DNA from: an uncultured Chlorobiales bacterium
GTDB taxonomy: Bacteria; Bacteroidota; Chlorobiia; Chlorobiales; Chlorobiaceae
NCBI GenBank assembly: GCA_903901395.1
Contig: CAIUQW010000240.1
Span: 1-5,900 of the forward strand
DNA length: 5,900 nt
Direction: 5' to 3'
In this document: one piece after another, positions 5,782 to 5,900 of the stretch
Position numbering within the stretch: position 1 is the stretch's first letter
Layout of the letters: every line of letters begins with the position of its first letter
Made by a program: the position numbers and the translations under genes
The notes under the pieces: model-generated
What the model was told of the DNA's origin: nothing
The model's input: only the letters and a program-made list of their open reading frames with translations
Database searches by the model: none

Positions 5782-5900
5782 GGCTCCTCGCTGTTTCGAG
5801 TGGGTAATTGCAAAAGAAACGTACCTTTCGATTTGACCATTCCAACCCGCTGTTTGTGAAAGACCTTGACCTTTTTCAGTTAGCCCTCGGGCTTGAAGCC
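5782..5900 (+). mobile_element. Probable left end of an ISL3-type insertion sequence, partial
   Basis: The transposase-like frame at 5808 is preceded by GGCTCCTCGCTGTTTCGAG beginning at 5782. This resembles the GGCTCTT-type ends of ISL3-family elements in both composition and distance from the transposase start. If this is the end, the target-side flank is the AT-rich octamer AATAAATC (5774-5781). The element continues past the window, so neither the right end nor a target duplication can be seen. The exact boundary is inferred. Confidence 0.5.
5808..5900 (+). CDS. ISL3-family-like transposase, N-terminal 31 codons
   Basis: An open frame begins at TTG (5808), directly after a TAA, with GAGTGGG (5798-5804) as a possible ribosome site, and stays open to the window edge. 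It reads MQKKRTFRFDHSNPLFVK, then DLDLFQLALGLEA. The segment LFxLALGLEA matches the conserved start of ISL3-family transposases, where a short helix of the form LxxxLGL precedes a PW motif and a zinc-finger region; those parts lie outside the window. A GTG at 5856 is an alternative start. The identification rests on this short motif and the adjacent end-like sequence, so it is tentative. Whether the gene is intact cannot be judged. Confidence 0.55.
   Translation, partial: MQKKRTFRFDHSNPLFVKDLDLFQLALGLEA

Noticed and set aside
5630..5836. 68-codon plus-strand frame beginning MYGYQTERD
   Set aside because: It has no ribosome site or motif and crosses the presumed insertion-sequence end at about 5782, so it is probably chance.

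Overview
The window looks like a piece of a green sulfur bacterium (Chlorobiota, Chlorobium/Chlorobaculum/Prosthecochloris type) chromosome. This is inferred from the style of the lipoyl synthase and the presence of PEP-CTERM surface proteins; no ribosomal marker is present to confirm it. The left part (1 to about 2550) is GC-richer with tightly packed genes. The right part (about 3090 to 5780) is clearly AT-richer, gene-poor and full of hairpins and homopolymers, as in accessory DNA.

Left block. On the minus strand, lipA (lipoyl synthase, 195-1067) is followed after 18 bases, in the same reading frame, by the start of a small membrane protein that leaves the window at position 1. Divergent from lipA on the plus strand are two genes for exported proteins 8 bases apart: a DUF4163/DUF3298 (PdaC/RsiV-like) protein and a secreted single-domain cupin. 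Between the cupin stop and about 3087 lies what I read as the wreck of a minus-strand gene: convincing protein-like stretches remain but alternate between two frames and are broken by stops.

Right block. Two paralogous genes (3413-4168 and 4661-5422) encode secreted proteins of 251 and 253 residues. They share a signal peptide, a probable beta-sandwich body and a near-identical 33-residue PEP-CTERM sorting tail. Such proteins are normally sorted and processed by an exosortase encoded elsewhere and are commonly linked to exopolysaccharide or biofilm formation. The 492-base gap between them holds several inverted repeats, a run of 11 C, two back-to-back terminator-like hairpins and an operator-like palindrome upstream of the second gene. 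The second gene ends in a strong intrinsic terminator, followed by a second weaker one.

Right edge. From about 5782 the sequence appears to enter an insertion sequence. The last 31 codons resemble the start of an ISL3-type transposase, and an end-like sequence lies just before it.

I see no CRISPR array, tRNA or rRNA. The least explained parts are the PEP-CTERM pair with its structured spacer, and the eroded gene at 2567-3087.
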